A stretch of DNA of 64,000 bases, taken from NCBI GenBank assembly GCA_022432975.1, contig CM039505.1:21397338-21461337 (forward strand). The letters run 5' to 3'. The position numbers and the translations under genes are program-made. Below are positions 24,602 to 36,442 of the stretch, piece by piece. Below the pieces are notes generated by a model. The model did no database searches. It was not told the origin of the DNA and saw only the letters and a list, made by a program, of their open reading frames with translations. Each line of letters starts with the position of its first letter. The stretch's first letter is position 1. This stretch comes from Begonia masoniana. Its lineage: Eukaryota; Streptophyta; Magnoliopsida; Cucurbitales; Begoniaceae.

Positions 24602-27050
24602 TGTAACACCCGGCATTTTTGCCACGTGGTCATTTAAGCGGGATAAATTGTATATTAATACAATAGATATTTTCTTTTATTTGTTTGGACGTTTAATTGG
24701 AAAACCAAACCTTGTGTAATCAAAACAAAACCAATTTGATTAAAAACCAATGGAAGGGCAAATGTGGAAGTAATTAAGGTTGGTGGGAGAAAACAAATAG
24801 ATGATTGACATGTGGCAGCTTGTTGAAGAAGTTAAGTTCTTTCTCCTACGTGAATGTTCATTCACTTCTCTGTTTCCCCTCATCTCTCTCGGCTTTCTCT
24901 CTTCCAAGCGATTGAAACAAAACTTCCACACCTTTGTTTCTCCAGTGTTCTTCTCCGTTTTCTTCAGCAAAGGTGAGCGTCTTTTAATGCTAATAAATTT
25001 GGACAAGTTTAAGGTGAGTTTTTATCGAAGTTTAGGGTTTCGGTTTTCGGTGAAAACTCACTGTTTTTGGATGAAAACACGTTGGTGTGTTTTCTAAAGA
25101 GTTGAAATGTGTTTGCTGCATTTCCTACGAGATATTAGTTAGCATTTGTAGCGTGTTTAAACTCTGAACATTCATGCTACAGGTCCGAGCTTTCCAGAGA
25201 CGTTCGAGCATACTACTTGGCTGCACACATGTAAGTTCATGCATCTACGTTGGCCCTTAAGGCCCTACAACTCGGAGGTACTAGGTCTGGTTTGGGTAGA
25301 TAGGTTTTAGGTTATGTTTTAAGTTAAACGTGTTTCCGTTATATTCTGTTTCCTGTTGTATTCATTCTGTCATCTGTGAATGTTAAGTTTAAGCATTTCA
25401 CTTATTCATGCATACACGTTTCCTGTAAAATCATGCAAATGTTTTCAGCAACCGGTTTTGAAGTAAGTAAGATAAAATCCTGTAAAGAAAATGTATGGTT
25501 AAGTGTGGACGAGGACTGGCATCCTGTCAAGTACTCCTGTTATGTCCTGAAAGTGGCATGTACATCCTGTTGCGCCAGCTCCTCCTCCCACTTATACCTT
25601 CCTGTCCAGTGAAACGTAATGTAATGTAATGTTCATGTATTTGAAAATGTCCATGCATAGCACGTGCATTACTTTGCATTGTATGTTCTTACTGAGCTCT
25701 AGGCTCATAGGTGAACTCCCTGTTGTAGGTACGGATACTCTTGATGAGGACCTTGTGCCTCAAAATGACGAGCTGATGTAGTTGGAGGATCGAGCTCATT
25801 GGAAATGGTTGTTGCAGTCAGATAAATTCTGTGTAGAGGTTTAAGTCTTTAAAGTAAAGTTCATATTTGTAAACTCTTCTGGATGTTTGTGGTTTCTGTT
25901 TTAAAACTCTGTTGTAGTCTTGTGTTTTGTTTGAAAGTTTTGTTGGAAATTTGAAATGTATAAGTCCTGTTGTTGATGTATTTAAAACCTCCGTATTTGA
26001 CAGATTGTATCCATATATTTTAAATGTTTTGAAAACATTCTGGAACTGCTTGAGTTCTCCCTTTTCAGGTCATGCATGGATAGTCTCGAATTTTAGAGCT
26101 ATCCATGCAGTTTGTCTGCTCGAACTCCCGTCATTTGTAGAGTATGAATTCAAAACTTTGTTTTGAAATCGGGTTTGAGGGTCTGAAGCCCTCATGCCTC
26201 CTGTTTTGATGTTCCCTACCTGTAAGTCTTTATGTTAAAATTTGCCAAGTTTTATCTCAAAAACTGCATCTTCCGATCACGTTCACTGCTGTTTTAAGTG
26301 TTTGTCTTCCGGTTGACGTCAGCATAAGTCTTCCGCCCAGTTTATAATTTTTGTCTTCCGGTTGACGTCAGCATAAGTCTTCCGCCCAGTTTATAACTTT
26401 TGTCTTCCGGTTGACGTCAGCATAAGTCTTCCGCCCAGTTATAATTTTTGTCTTCCGGTTGACGTCAGCATAAGTCTTCCGCCCAGTTTATAATTTTTGT
26501 CTTCCGGTTGACGTCAGCATAAGTCTTCCGCCCAGTTTATAAATTTTGTCTTCCGGTTGACGTCAGCATAAGTCTTCCGCCCAGTTTATAATTTTGTCTT
26601 CCAGTTGACGTCATCTTTTCTTCCGATGACGTCATACGCCTTTCGCCCAACAGCTTCCTGCTTCTATGCTTATGATTTCTGGTTTACTTCCTGTTCATTC
26701 TGTTTAATTATTTTCTTCGCCATTTCTTCTCTTCTGCTATTCATTTCCGAATTGTGCATAGTTCTGTTATACACCGTAGCCTTCCACAGTATGCTTCTTC
26801 CCAGTTTAAGTTCTCTTAAATGTCCCTGTCTTCCTGCATTTTCGTTTCTCTTCTGTTATCCGTTATTGAATCCCGTTTTGCTTTCAACTCCAGAGAACTC
26901 TCTCTCTCGGTGAAGTTTTATAGTTTGTAAACGTTCTGTTCCCTGTTTTCTGTTATAAAAAAAAAAAAATATGTGCCCGTTTTCTGCAAATGTCCCGGAG
27001 TGACGGCTCGGTTCTCGGAGCCCGATCGGGTTCGGTTTCGGGTCGTCACA
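24602..27050 (+). mobile_element. Solo LTR D1 in the transposase gene
   Basis: 2449 bp, TGTAACACCCGG to GGGTCGTCACA, with perfect 5-bp duplication GTGAT (24597-24601, 27051-27055). There is no internal region. Same family as D2, I and element E. It shows donor AAAG|GTGAGC, a 48-nt mini-exon at 25183-25230, donor GTAAGT, the GGCCCTTAAGGCC hairpin at about 25252-25264, and acceptor GTTGTAG near 25729. Confidence 0.93.
26300..26620 (+). repeat. 49-bp tandem array in LTR D1
   Basis: About six units of roughly 49 bp, each with TCTTCCGGTTGACGTCAGCA and AAGTCTTCCGCCCAG. Each unit carries TGACGTCA, a palindromic core bound by plant TGA-type bZIP factors (known family fact; use here is inferred). Confidence 0.9.
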
Positions 27051-28859
27051 GTGATACTAAGCGACTGACAGCTAGATGCGTAGACGGATGTCCGTGGCGA
27101 CTGCATGCTTCAAAGATTAAAGGCGAGAAGACCTATCAAATAAAGACTTTGGTCAATTCTCACAACTGTGCGAGGGTAGTTGATAATCGAAATGCTAGAG
27201 CAAAAAATCTTGCAACTCATTATCTTGATAGATTTAAAAGTGAACCTATGTGAGCTATCCCTTCCATCATCGGACAGTCAGGAAAGATTTCATTGTCAAC
27301 ATTACGCATGATATTGCCAAAAGAGCAAGGAGCATAGCCCGAACACTAAACGAAGGCGATGGCGACGAAGAATACAAACTAGTCTGGTCGTACGCATTAG
27401 AAATATATAGATCAAATCCGGGCAGCACATTAGCAGTACATACTTACGATACAAGAAGTACTTTAATGATATGTCAAAGAGTATATATGTGCATGTGTGC
27501 TTGCAAGGCAGGTCTGCTGCAGCACGGACGCCCTGTCATCTGTTTGGATGGTTGCCATCTAAAGGGCTCGTGTCCCGACCAATTACTCACGACCGTCAGT
27601 AATGATGGCAACGATGGAATATATCCTGTTGCCGTTGCCAACGTTGAAAAAGAAACTGAGGAAACAAGGACGTGGTTTTTGGGAATTTTGAGCAAGACCT
27701 GAATATGGGATCGGGCGAGAACTGGAAAATTATTTCGGATCGTCAAAAGGTATAATTCATTTTCAATTGTTAGATAATTATATTGTTGCTAATTTTGAAT
27801 CAGTTTTTATTTCAAATATCAGGGGTTGCAGAATGCTGTTGAGACCGAATTTCCTTACGCCGAAATCGCTTCTGCCTACGACATATGTATGCAAATTTCA
27901 AAAATCTCTTTCGAGGAAAAAAAGTACAGAGAGGCGATGTGGAAAGCGGCCTGGGCCCTCACCCAGCATCATTTCGAAATAGAAATGAGAAAAATATTTC
28001 AGTTAAACTCGGAAGCCCATGCATGGCTTCGAAGGGAAGAGCCTAGACATTGGGCTAGTTATGCATTCTCTTCTATCCCTAAGTGCGATATAGGCTTGAA
28101 TAATTTGTGGGAATCATACAATGCAGTTCTATTGCCTGCCAGAGACAAACCGATTATCACCATGTTCGAGACAATACGAAAGGATTTGATGACTCGCATT
28201 GTCAAAAAGTTTGAGAAGATGGCCCAATCAACAGACATTCTATGTCCCCGGATAAAGAAAAAGCTTAAGGATCTACAAATTTCAGCTCGAAACTGGAGTG
28301 CTCAGTTAGCAGGAGATGCACGATTTGAGGTCAGCAATGGTTACGAACAATACAAAGTCGACATGAATATGGGTGTGTGCGAGTGTACCAGATGGGAGTT
28401 GACCGAAATCCCTTGTGTCCACTCCATTCCCTGCATTAATAAAATGAGAGTAGAACTGGAAAGGTACGTGTATCCCTACTATCATCGGGTGACTTATATG
28501 TAGATGTATTCACATTTTATTCAACCTATGAACGGCCCACAAATGTGGCCGGCTATGACGGCACTCATGCCGCCCACAAGACATCGCCAACCTGGTAGAA
28601 CGAAAAAGACAAGAGTGCGGGATGTTGACGAACCATCGAGTTCGAAAGTTAGTAAGAACTCAAAGATGACGTGTGGCATATGTCGGCAGCAAGGGCATAA
28701 CATTCGTACTGTCCTCATCGGGGATCCACGTCTGACGCTGCTGCAGCAAACACGTTTATGAGTTTTAATGAATTTGAGGGGACGCAAGAATCTGCGACGC
28801 AAGGCCGAGGTAGAAATTGTTGAATGTAAATTTTGAAATTGGTTAATTAAATAAATATA

Positions 28860-29480
28860 TAACGTTGTTTAATTAATTATTTCATTTAACACGTGATTTA
28901 ATTTTATAATTAAATAATGAAACAATTTAATATTAATTCATTAATTAAAGCGTTTAACACGATTAATCTAATTCATTAATTAGAGTTTAACATGTTTAAC
29001 ACGTTAATTCATTAATTAATTAAAGTGTTTAATATATTAATTAATTATTTCATTTAACACGTGATTTAAATTTATAATTAAATAATGAAACAATTTAATA
29101 TTAATTCATTAATTACATGTTTAACACGATTAATCTAATTCATTAATTAAAGTTTAACACGTTAATTCATTAATTAATTAAAGTGTTTAATATATTAATT
29201 AATTATTTCATTTAACACGTGATTTAATTTTATAATTAAATAATGAAACAATTTACTATTAATTTGTTTAACACGTTTAATCTAATTCATTAATTAAAGT
29301 TTAACACGTTAATTCATTAATTAATTAAAGTATTTAATATATTAATTAATTATTTCATTTAACATGTGATTTAATTTTATAATTAAATAATGAAACAATT
29401 TAATATTAATTCATTAATTAAGGTGTTTAACACGTTTAATCTAATTCATTAATTAAAGTTTACATTAATTCATTAATTAA
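28860..29480. repeat. AT-rich tandem repeat in MULE, 147-168 bp units
   Basis: Four units, each with TTCATTTAACACGTGATTTA (near 28881, 29049, 29207, 29354) and internal ATTAATTAATTA runs. The spacing shortens from 168 to 158 to 147 bp. It lies just after the transposase stop. The remaining 29481-29970 is AT-rich and featureless. Confidence 0.8.
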
Positions 29481-30981
29481 AGTGTTTAAAGTTTACATTT
29501 ACATTAATTGACTAATTTAATTGGTTACTAAAATTAAGTTAACTATTTTAAAATAATTAATCTCGTTAACTATTTTAAAGTAATTAATCTCGTTAATTAA
29601 TTAAAATTAAATTAAAAAACACGTTAATTACTTAAACGTGTTTAACTAAATACATACATTAATTAATAAACAATGTTTAATTATTAAATACATAACTTAA
29701 TTTATTAATCAAATTGAAAAGATTAAATATAAAATTAATTTATAATAAAATATAAAATTAAAATTGAAAAAATGGGTAGAATTTCATTTGTTTTATGGCT
29801 CCCCCATAGCTATCTTTAAACAATTCCTGCATAAGCAAATCACAAAAATATTTCCAACAGACAGATCCAGTATACAAATAAGTTAAACTAAGCTACAGAA
29901 TAAAAATAAACTATACAAAAATGACAAACATAAGGAGTACATTAAAACGAATATACAACATAAGCTAAACTGTAACACCGGGCATTTGGCCGTGTAATAA
30001 TCTGTTGAATTATTGTATGGATTTAAATTGCCATAAATACAATAACTATTTTATTGTAAATTTGGAGCATTTAGTGAGGGGAGAACCAGACTAATGTGTA
30101 ACTAAACTAAACACTAAGTTTAGAATGCATGGAGGGGTAAATTAGGGAGAAATTAAGGTTGGTTGGAGGTTGCAAATGGTTGAGTGACATCTGGCAACTT
30201 GTTGAAGAAGCTAAGTTCTTCCTCCTACGTGAAACCCTCTTCATTTCACTTCTCTGCTCTCTCTCCATTCTCTTCTTGGCACTCTCTCTTCCAGTCGACA
30301 ATCAGCCATCGAAGCTACTTCGATCTCCTCAGCTCCTTTCTGTTTTTTTTTTCTACTAGGGTAAGCATCTTTTAAATGCTAACAAGTTTGGACAAGTTTA
30401 AAGTGAGTTTTGGTTGGAGTGAAGGATAGTGATACTTTGGTAAAACTCACTGTTTTTGGATGAAAACACACCGATTTATTTTCTAAGGGTTTGAATGAGT
30501 TTGGAACAAATTCTTCTAACTTATTTGTTTGCATTTGCAGCTTGTTTATTTTCTGAATGTGCATGTACAGGTTCGAGCATTTCCGAGACGTTCAGGACTA
30601 TCAACTCTGCAGCAACAGGTAAGTTCATATCCGTAGGTTGGCCCTTAAGGCCCTACATCTCGGAGGTACTAGGTTTTCTGTTCTGTAGAGTTGTTTTGGG
30701 TAGAAAGGTTATAGTTATGTTCTGAGTTGTCTATGTTCTGTTTCACCGTATGTTCTGTTATTTCTGTCATCTGCTCTCTGCCTGTTTAGATTCAAGCACT
30801 GTTCATGCATACACGTTTTCTCTGAAAGACATGCAAATGTTTTCTGTACACTGTTTGAAACTAAATAAGATAAAATCTGACTGAAATGTATCGGCTAAGT
30901 GTGGGACGGAGACTGGCCCCCTGGTTTTATCTCTCCCTGGGATTCTGAAAAATTATCCTTGCCAAGGACACTCTGATTTTA

Positions 30982-33147
30982 TGTAACACCCGGTTTCCGT
31001 TAACCGATTTACCTTTTTTCATTTATAGAGAATGTTTTATAATTGAAATATGGGTGATTTAGTGATTAGGTTAACAAGTGATTGAGCAAGGACAAAATGG
31101 TAAGTTGCAATTTAATGTGGATAACGCATTTAAGGGAGGGTTTAATGAGGTTTAGCCGCCACTGTTCCCTCATTTTCCTCTTTGGGTTTTCAGCTCAAGC
31201 AGTCGAGCTCTCTAGGCGACTTTCCCTCGCCCGATTCTCCTTCAAACTAGGTAAGTTTTCCTTTCATTACCTTGAGATTTTAGTGGCTATATAGCAGAGA
31301 GAGTACAATGCGTGTATTTTGATAAGGCTGCGAGTGTGTTGAGTTCGGGTTTAGCGTTGGGAATGTTCGATAACCAGAGTTTCCAAACTAGCTCCTTAGG
31401 TTTCTGAACGAGATAAGGTTAAGGTTAGTGATGATCTAATCAGTATTCTGCTTATGACATTAGGTGTACAGAGCTTCCCGAGTAGTGGTAACCGAACAAT
31501 TTCCAGGAATCCAAGTAAGTAAAGTATGCATGTGCCTTCGGGCCTATATCACAAAACAATAGGATTGTGCATTTTGTGAATGATTTTGTATGTCATGCAT
31601 CATGTTTTTGAAAGACTACGAAAATGAATTTCCATGTAAGAATGGTAAGGTATGAACTGAATGTGACAGACAAACTATTAAGGGAACTAATCCGCCCCTT
31701 AATCGAGCAGAGGATGTATGACATTGGGAGAATTGATCCCACTCTCAAGGGAACCATGGGATCAGATCAGCTATTAAGGGAATTCATCCGCCCCTTAATC
31801 GAGTAGAGGATGTATGACATTGGGAGGATTGATCCCACTCCCAAGGGAACCAAGGGATCAGATCAGTTTATGAACGTACGTGTATGCAACTGAAATGAGA
31901 AAGTAGAAATTGCATATTTAGGAATTTATGTTTCAGCGATGCATTTCATTACTGCTTTACTTACTTAGCATTAGGCTAATAGATGAGTTTTGTGATGTAG
32001 GTGTTGAGGATACTACAGGTGAATTCTCTGAGTTCATTGAGGAATAGGCAGGTTGGAGGAGCACATTCATGTTTCGGCTTGGTAAACTGATGAGGCGGGT
32101 TAACTGGTGTCATTGGTCTGAAGGTTTAGATGTAAATGTTTCAATTTGAGCATATTGAGTTTTTATAACAGTAGTGATTTCAATGTTTTGAATACTTTTT
32201 CGAGATTTTCCAGTTAATAGTATTCTGTCGGGATTAACGTTGGTGCTCACTGGAATTTTTAGTAACGTAATGGGTTGAAATATTTTTGAATGGTTTCAGT
32301 GAAGCAAGTAAATTCTTTTCTATAAGTTAAGTTGTTGTTCTGTTGTCTATCGGAAGATGTCTTCAGTGGAATCTATCAGATGATATAGAACAAACTTTGT
32401 CGTTTGGTGATCGGTATATGTAACTTGTTTCATTGGAAGGTGTAGGTTTAAGTCTATCGGATGATGTATCAGCAAACTCATCGGCAGATGCGTGCTGACG
32501 TCATCAGAAGGTGTAGGTTTAAGCCTATCGGATGATGTATCAGTAAACTCATCGGCAGATGCGTGCTGACGTCATCGGAAGGTGTAGGTTTAAGTCTATC
32601 GGATGATGTCTCAGTAAATCCATCGGCAGATGCGTGCTGACGTCATCAGAAGGTGTAGAGAGTATTTTGTCGTTTAGTCATCGGTGGATGTAGAACAAAG
32701 TCGATCGGATGAAGGAAATCATCTGGCTGACGTCATCGGAAGATGTAGAGTGCATTTTTTCGTTTTGCCACCGGATGATGCCTTCCATTTTCTGCCTCAG
32801 CCCCTTTTTGTTGTTTTTGTTCAGCGGGCGAAGCGTTTGACTTTTGAAACTCATGAAGTGTTTTGCGATTTAATCCTTTATTCCTTTTGCCGATTATCCC
32901 CAAAATTTTAACTGAGTGTTTAAGCATAGTACATTAGGCTTGTTTAACTTGATTCTTACTTAAACGATTTCCACTGCAAGTTTCGAATATTATTGTTTTG
33001 GAGATTCCGCTTATGTCAAGTTTTCAAAAAAAATATGATTGAAATTTTAGTCATGTACGGGTATGGTGTGACGAACCGGGTTCAGATAACTCGGGGCGTT
33101 ACAGTGTGGTATCAGAGACATTCAGTTAAATGGTTCAAAAAATTTAT
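30982..33147 (+). mobile_element. LTR C with primer site, truncated element in D2
   Basis: LTR at 30982-33103 (TGTAACACCCGG to GGGGCGTTACA), followed by TGGTATCAGAGA at 33107-33118 and about 30 bp of internal sequence, then D2 resumes. This is a 5' LTR plus primer site whose internal region and 3' LTR were deleted along with part of D2. No duplication is left. A 51-nt mini-exon is at 31464-31514. A 71-bp array with TGACGTCAT words fills about 32435-32660. Confidence 0.85.
33107..33118 (+). other. Primer binding site left behind by element C
   Basis: TGGTATCAGAGA, three bases after the LTR C end, matches the initiator tRNA-Met primer site except the last base. It proves LTR C is a 5' LTR and not a solo LTR. 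Confidence 0.85.
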
Positions 33148-34284
33148 AGTCACCGTTATCCGTTTTCTATCCCGGAGTGACGGCTTGGATCTCGGACTCC
33201 GATCGGGTTCCGGTTTTGGGCTGTCACATAAACTACGGTAAGGGTGGAGGTGGGGCATCGTCGCCCTCGCCGCCTCGGCCTGCACGCCAATGCTCGAAAG
33301 CATCTTCGAGACGTAGTTAAGACAATCTCATAAGATCCAGCCTCTCCTGTATGATCTCCCACCTCTGATCCCACATGTCCAACCGCCGGTTCACCTGGGC
33401 AAAATTTTTATCTAGCCTGTTAAATATCTGCTCCGACATACTAGGCTTGTGGGGGTGCAATGGCGGTGCGGTGAAGGTCTCGGTGGTGGTGTTGTCCTCC
33501 ATCAGAACATACCGAGATGTAGAGGCTCCAGGATCTCCCTTAGACATCCAAGACCCGTCAACTTCAACCAGACCCATCCAAGTAAGATGAATCTTGTCAA
33601 ATACATCGCCCGATCTGTTTGATCTGATATGCTCTCCTCTGGGCAGACGAATTTGAAATCGCTCTACGATCTTACAAATCAATGAACCGAATGGCAGACT
33701 CTTGTTTTTTGTTTGACCTGACCTCGTGCATGTGACTAACAATCATAAATCCTGGGTCGAACGTCTTGCCGCTGTATAGCTTCTGCATAATATAGAGATC
33801 TATCCAGGTGACCAGATCTCTGTGACCATCTCTTGGCAATAAGGTGTGAGTGATCAGGTTGTGAACAACCCGAGCCTTGACGTTCAAGGCATTCGCTCTT
33901 GGCTTCATAAAGCCTGCAATGTTTGAATTTGAATGGATTTGCCTTATGAACTCAATTCCCTCTGTAGTCCGGACAAAATCACACTCTCGAGAAGAGTGAT
34001 AATATTTCTCCGCGTCTTTTTTGTAAAATCTGATTAATTCGTTGATGACGCTGGCAGAGACAACAATATTTGTACCGGATAGGTATGACTCCACGCACCC
34101 TGCCCTCCCTAAAACAACCAAGTTCGCATAAAATAGGCGAATCACTCTGTCACAGCTATGTAGCAACCGGTATTGTCCACCTTATTTAATTAATAACGTC
34201 ATTTTGTAACTTTTATTTTTATAGAATTTAGTGAATTTGATTGGTTGGTTAAATAGGTTAAAGTTGGTTAGCCAAGGGCATTTG

Positions 34285-36442
34285 TGTAACACCTGGTTCT
34301 ATTAAACTAATTCTCTATTCTTTTTTTAAATTAATGGCACACTTTATAAGGTAATAATAAAAGTAGGGTTAATGGATGACTAGGCGAGGGCATTAGGGTA
34401 ATTGAAAATTTAAAAGTGGATAACGTATTTAAGGAAAGAGGTTTTGGGTTTAATGCACTGTAGCCACCACTGTTTCCCAAATCATTTTCAACTCTCAGCT
34501 CCTCAGCTCAGTAGAGTGCGCTAGGAGATCCTTCTCCGATTTTCCATTCGACTTAGGTGAGTTTTACTAAGGTATCTTACTGCATTATGATTATAGACGA
34601 TAGAGGAGTATCGTAGATGCATGTTCCGGGAAATGCAGGGCGTGGGAGTTGAGTCGGGTCTCGTATGAATAGGGAATGCACATAGGACAGAGTCCCAAAC
34701 TAGCTCCTAGAGTTTCTGAATGGTATAGGATGAGGTCAGTGAAGATCTAATTGGTATTCTGTTTATGACTTTAGGTGAGCAAGACTTCCAAAGTAGTTGA
34801 AACCGAGCTTTTCTAGGGAGCCAGGTAAGTAAAGTCTGCTTGTGCCTTCGGGCCTACATCACAAAACAGTAGGATTGTGTATGCTTGATTGTGTTTGTAT
34901 GTCATGCATCATATTTTGAAAAAATGAATTTACATGAAATGACATGGTAAGGAATAAACAGACTGTAATAGTTGTTAAGAGAATTAATCTGTTCCTTAAT
35001 CAAGAGAGAGGATGTATGACTTTGGGGGAAGTGATCCAAACCCCAATTTCACAGGGGGATCTGAACAGTTTGTTAAGGGAACTAGTCCGCCCCTTAATCG
35101 AGAGAGAGGACGTATGACTTTGGGAGAAGTGATCCAACTCCCAATTTCACAGGGGGATCAGATCAGAAACAAATGCATATGCAACTAAGATGAGAAAGTA
35201 GAAATTTGCATATTTAGGAATTTATGTTCAGCATTTCATTCATTACTGCTTTACTTACTTAGCATTAGGCTAATAAATGAGTTTTGTGATGTAGGTGCTG
35301 AGCTTTCAACAGGTGAATTCTCTGAGTTTACTGAGGAATAGGTGAAGTTGGAGGAGCACTTCTATGCTACGGTTAGGTGCTCTGATGAGGCGGTTTAACT
35401 TTTGTCTGAATGAGAGTTTTCAGTGGTTAGGTATTCTGATGAAATGTTCTGAGAATTTTAATGACAGTAGAAGTTTGATACTTCTTTTAACGCTTTTGTG
35501 ATCTTCTTTTCTGGATTTGGAAATATGATTCGATGTCCATTGTAGCTTGTTATTCAGAATTTTTTTAAGAATTGTGGATTTGTGTTGATTAGAATGATTT
35601 CAGCAAAATGTACAAAATCGTTTAGCAGTCGGACTTACTCCTTGTTAGAGTATCTTTTTGGTCTATTGATAGAAGTTGGGTGTTTTGTCCGCCGGCAGAT
35701 GTTGGAGGATTGAATCATCCGACTGACATCATCGGATGATGTCTTCAGTAAAAGCCATCGGATGACATCTTCAGTAAAAGTCATCGGAAGATGTAGGCAG
35801 TAAATTTGTCGTTTAGTGATCGGGCGATGTATTTTGTTTTGTGAGTAAAGGCTTTTGTCGTTTTGTGATCGGTGTGAGTTAGATGAATGAATCATCCGGC
35901 TTACGTCATCGGTAGATATGTATAATAAGATTAATCATTTTGTGACCGGTGTGAGTTAGATGAGTGAATCATCTGGCTTACGTCATCGGTAGATGTGTAT
36001 AATAAGTTTTGTCGTTTTGTGACCGGTGTGAGTTAGATGAATGAATCATCCGGCTTACATCATCGATGGATATGTATAATAAGTTTTGTCATTTTGTGAT
36101 CGGTGGAAGCCTTCAGTTTCTGTTTCCATCCCTTTTCGTTGACTTTGTTTAGCGGCAAATGTGTTTGACTCTTACGATTTTTAAGTTTTCACGCTTAAGT
36201 CTTGATCTCTTCTAGCCGAATTATTTCTTAATGTTTTAACCGATTATTCAAACATTGTTTTATAGCTCTGCTTAATTCTGTTTTGCTCAAAAGAATTTCC
36301 GCTGCAAGTTTTTAAATGTTTTGAGATTTTAGAAAATGTTAAATTTTGACTTTCGAGCGAAGTTTTAAATTTGGTCCAAAGTTTCTTAGTTATATTCGGA
36401 TTATGTGTAACGAACCGGTTTCAGAGAACTCGGGGCGTTACA
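34285..36442 (+). mobile_element. Solo LTR B inside LTR A
   Basis: 2158 bp, TGTAACACCTGG to GGGGCGTTACA, perfect duplication ATTTG (34280-34284, 36443-36447). It has a clear splice-like layout: donor at 34557, mini-exon 34775-34824, donor 34825, acceptor ending 35294. A CATCGGATGATGTC-type array is at about 35690-36110. Confidence 0.92.

Larger units (their letters stand above)
24303..28823 (+). pseudogene. mudrA: MULE transposase (mudrA type), interrupted
   Basis: It encodes a DNA-cutting transposase acting at MULE ends in the nucleus. Start MDPRRFIDLNEQ at 24303; an in-frame TGA at 24432 and a frameshift near 24470 follow. The MuDR DNA-binding domain is split by solo LTR D1: FDITFVQSD before, TKRLTARCVDGCPWRLHAS after, and the frame resumes if one GTGAT copy is removed. 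Then come the catalytic stretch CLDGCHLKG, VEKETEE and IISDRQK, a GT-AG intron at 27750-27822, the KPIITMFETIR block, a SWIM finger (CECTRWEL..PCVHSI) and a CCHC knuckle CGICRQQGH. Further breaks: shifts near 27250, 27690 and 28709, and TAG at 28501. The residues after the second aspartate are also decayed. Confidence 0.92.
29971..33228 (+). mobile_element. Solo LTR D2, with LTR C inside
   Basis: Starts TGTAACACCGGG, ends GGGCTGTCACA, with perfect duplication TAAAC (29966-29970, 33229-33233). The left 1011 bp match family D, including the 48-nt mini-exon at 30571-30618. After LTR C only the last 80 bp or so remain, so roughly 1.3 kb of D2 was deleted. It sits just past the stop of the Transposase_32-like gene. 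Confidence 0.9.

Noticed and set aside
26300..26620. CRISPR-like regular repeats
   Set aside because: Units are head-to-tail tandem copies without unique spacers, inside a plant LTR.
32684..32927. Opposing ORFs with polar or hydrophobic composition
   Set aside because: They lie at the end of LTR C in array and tail sequence; not conserved in related LTRs.
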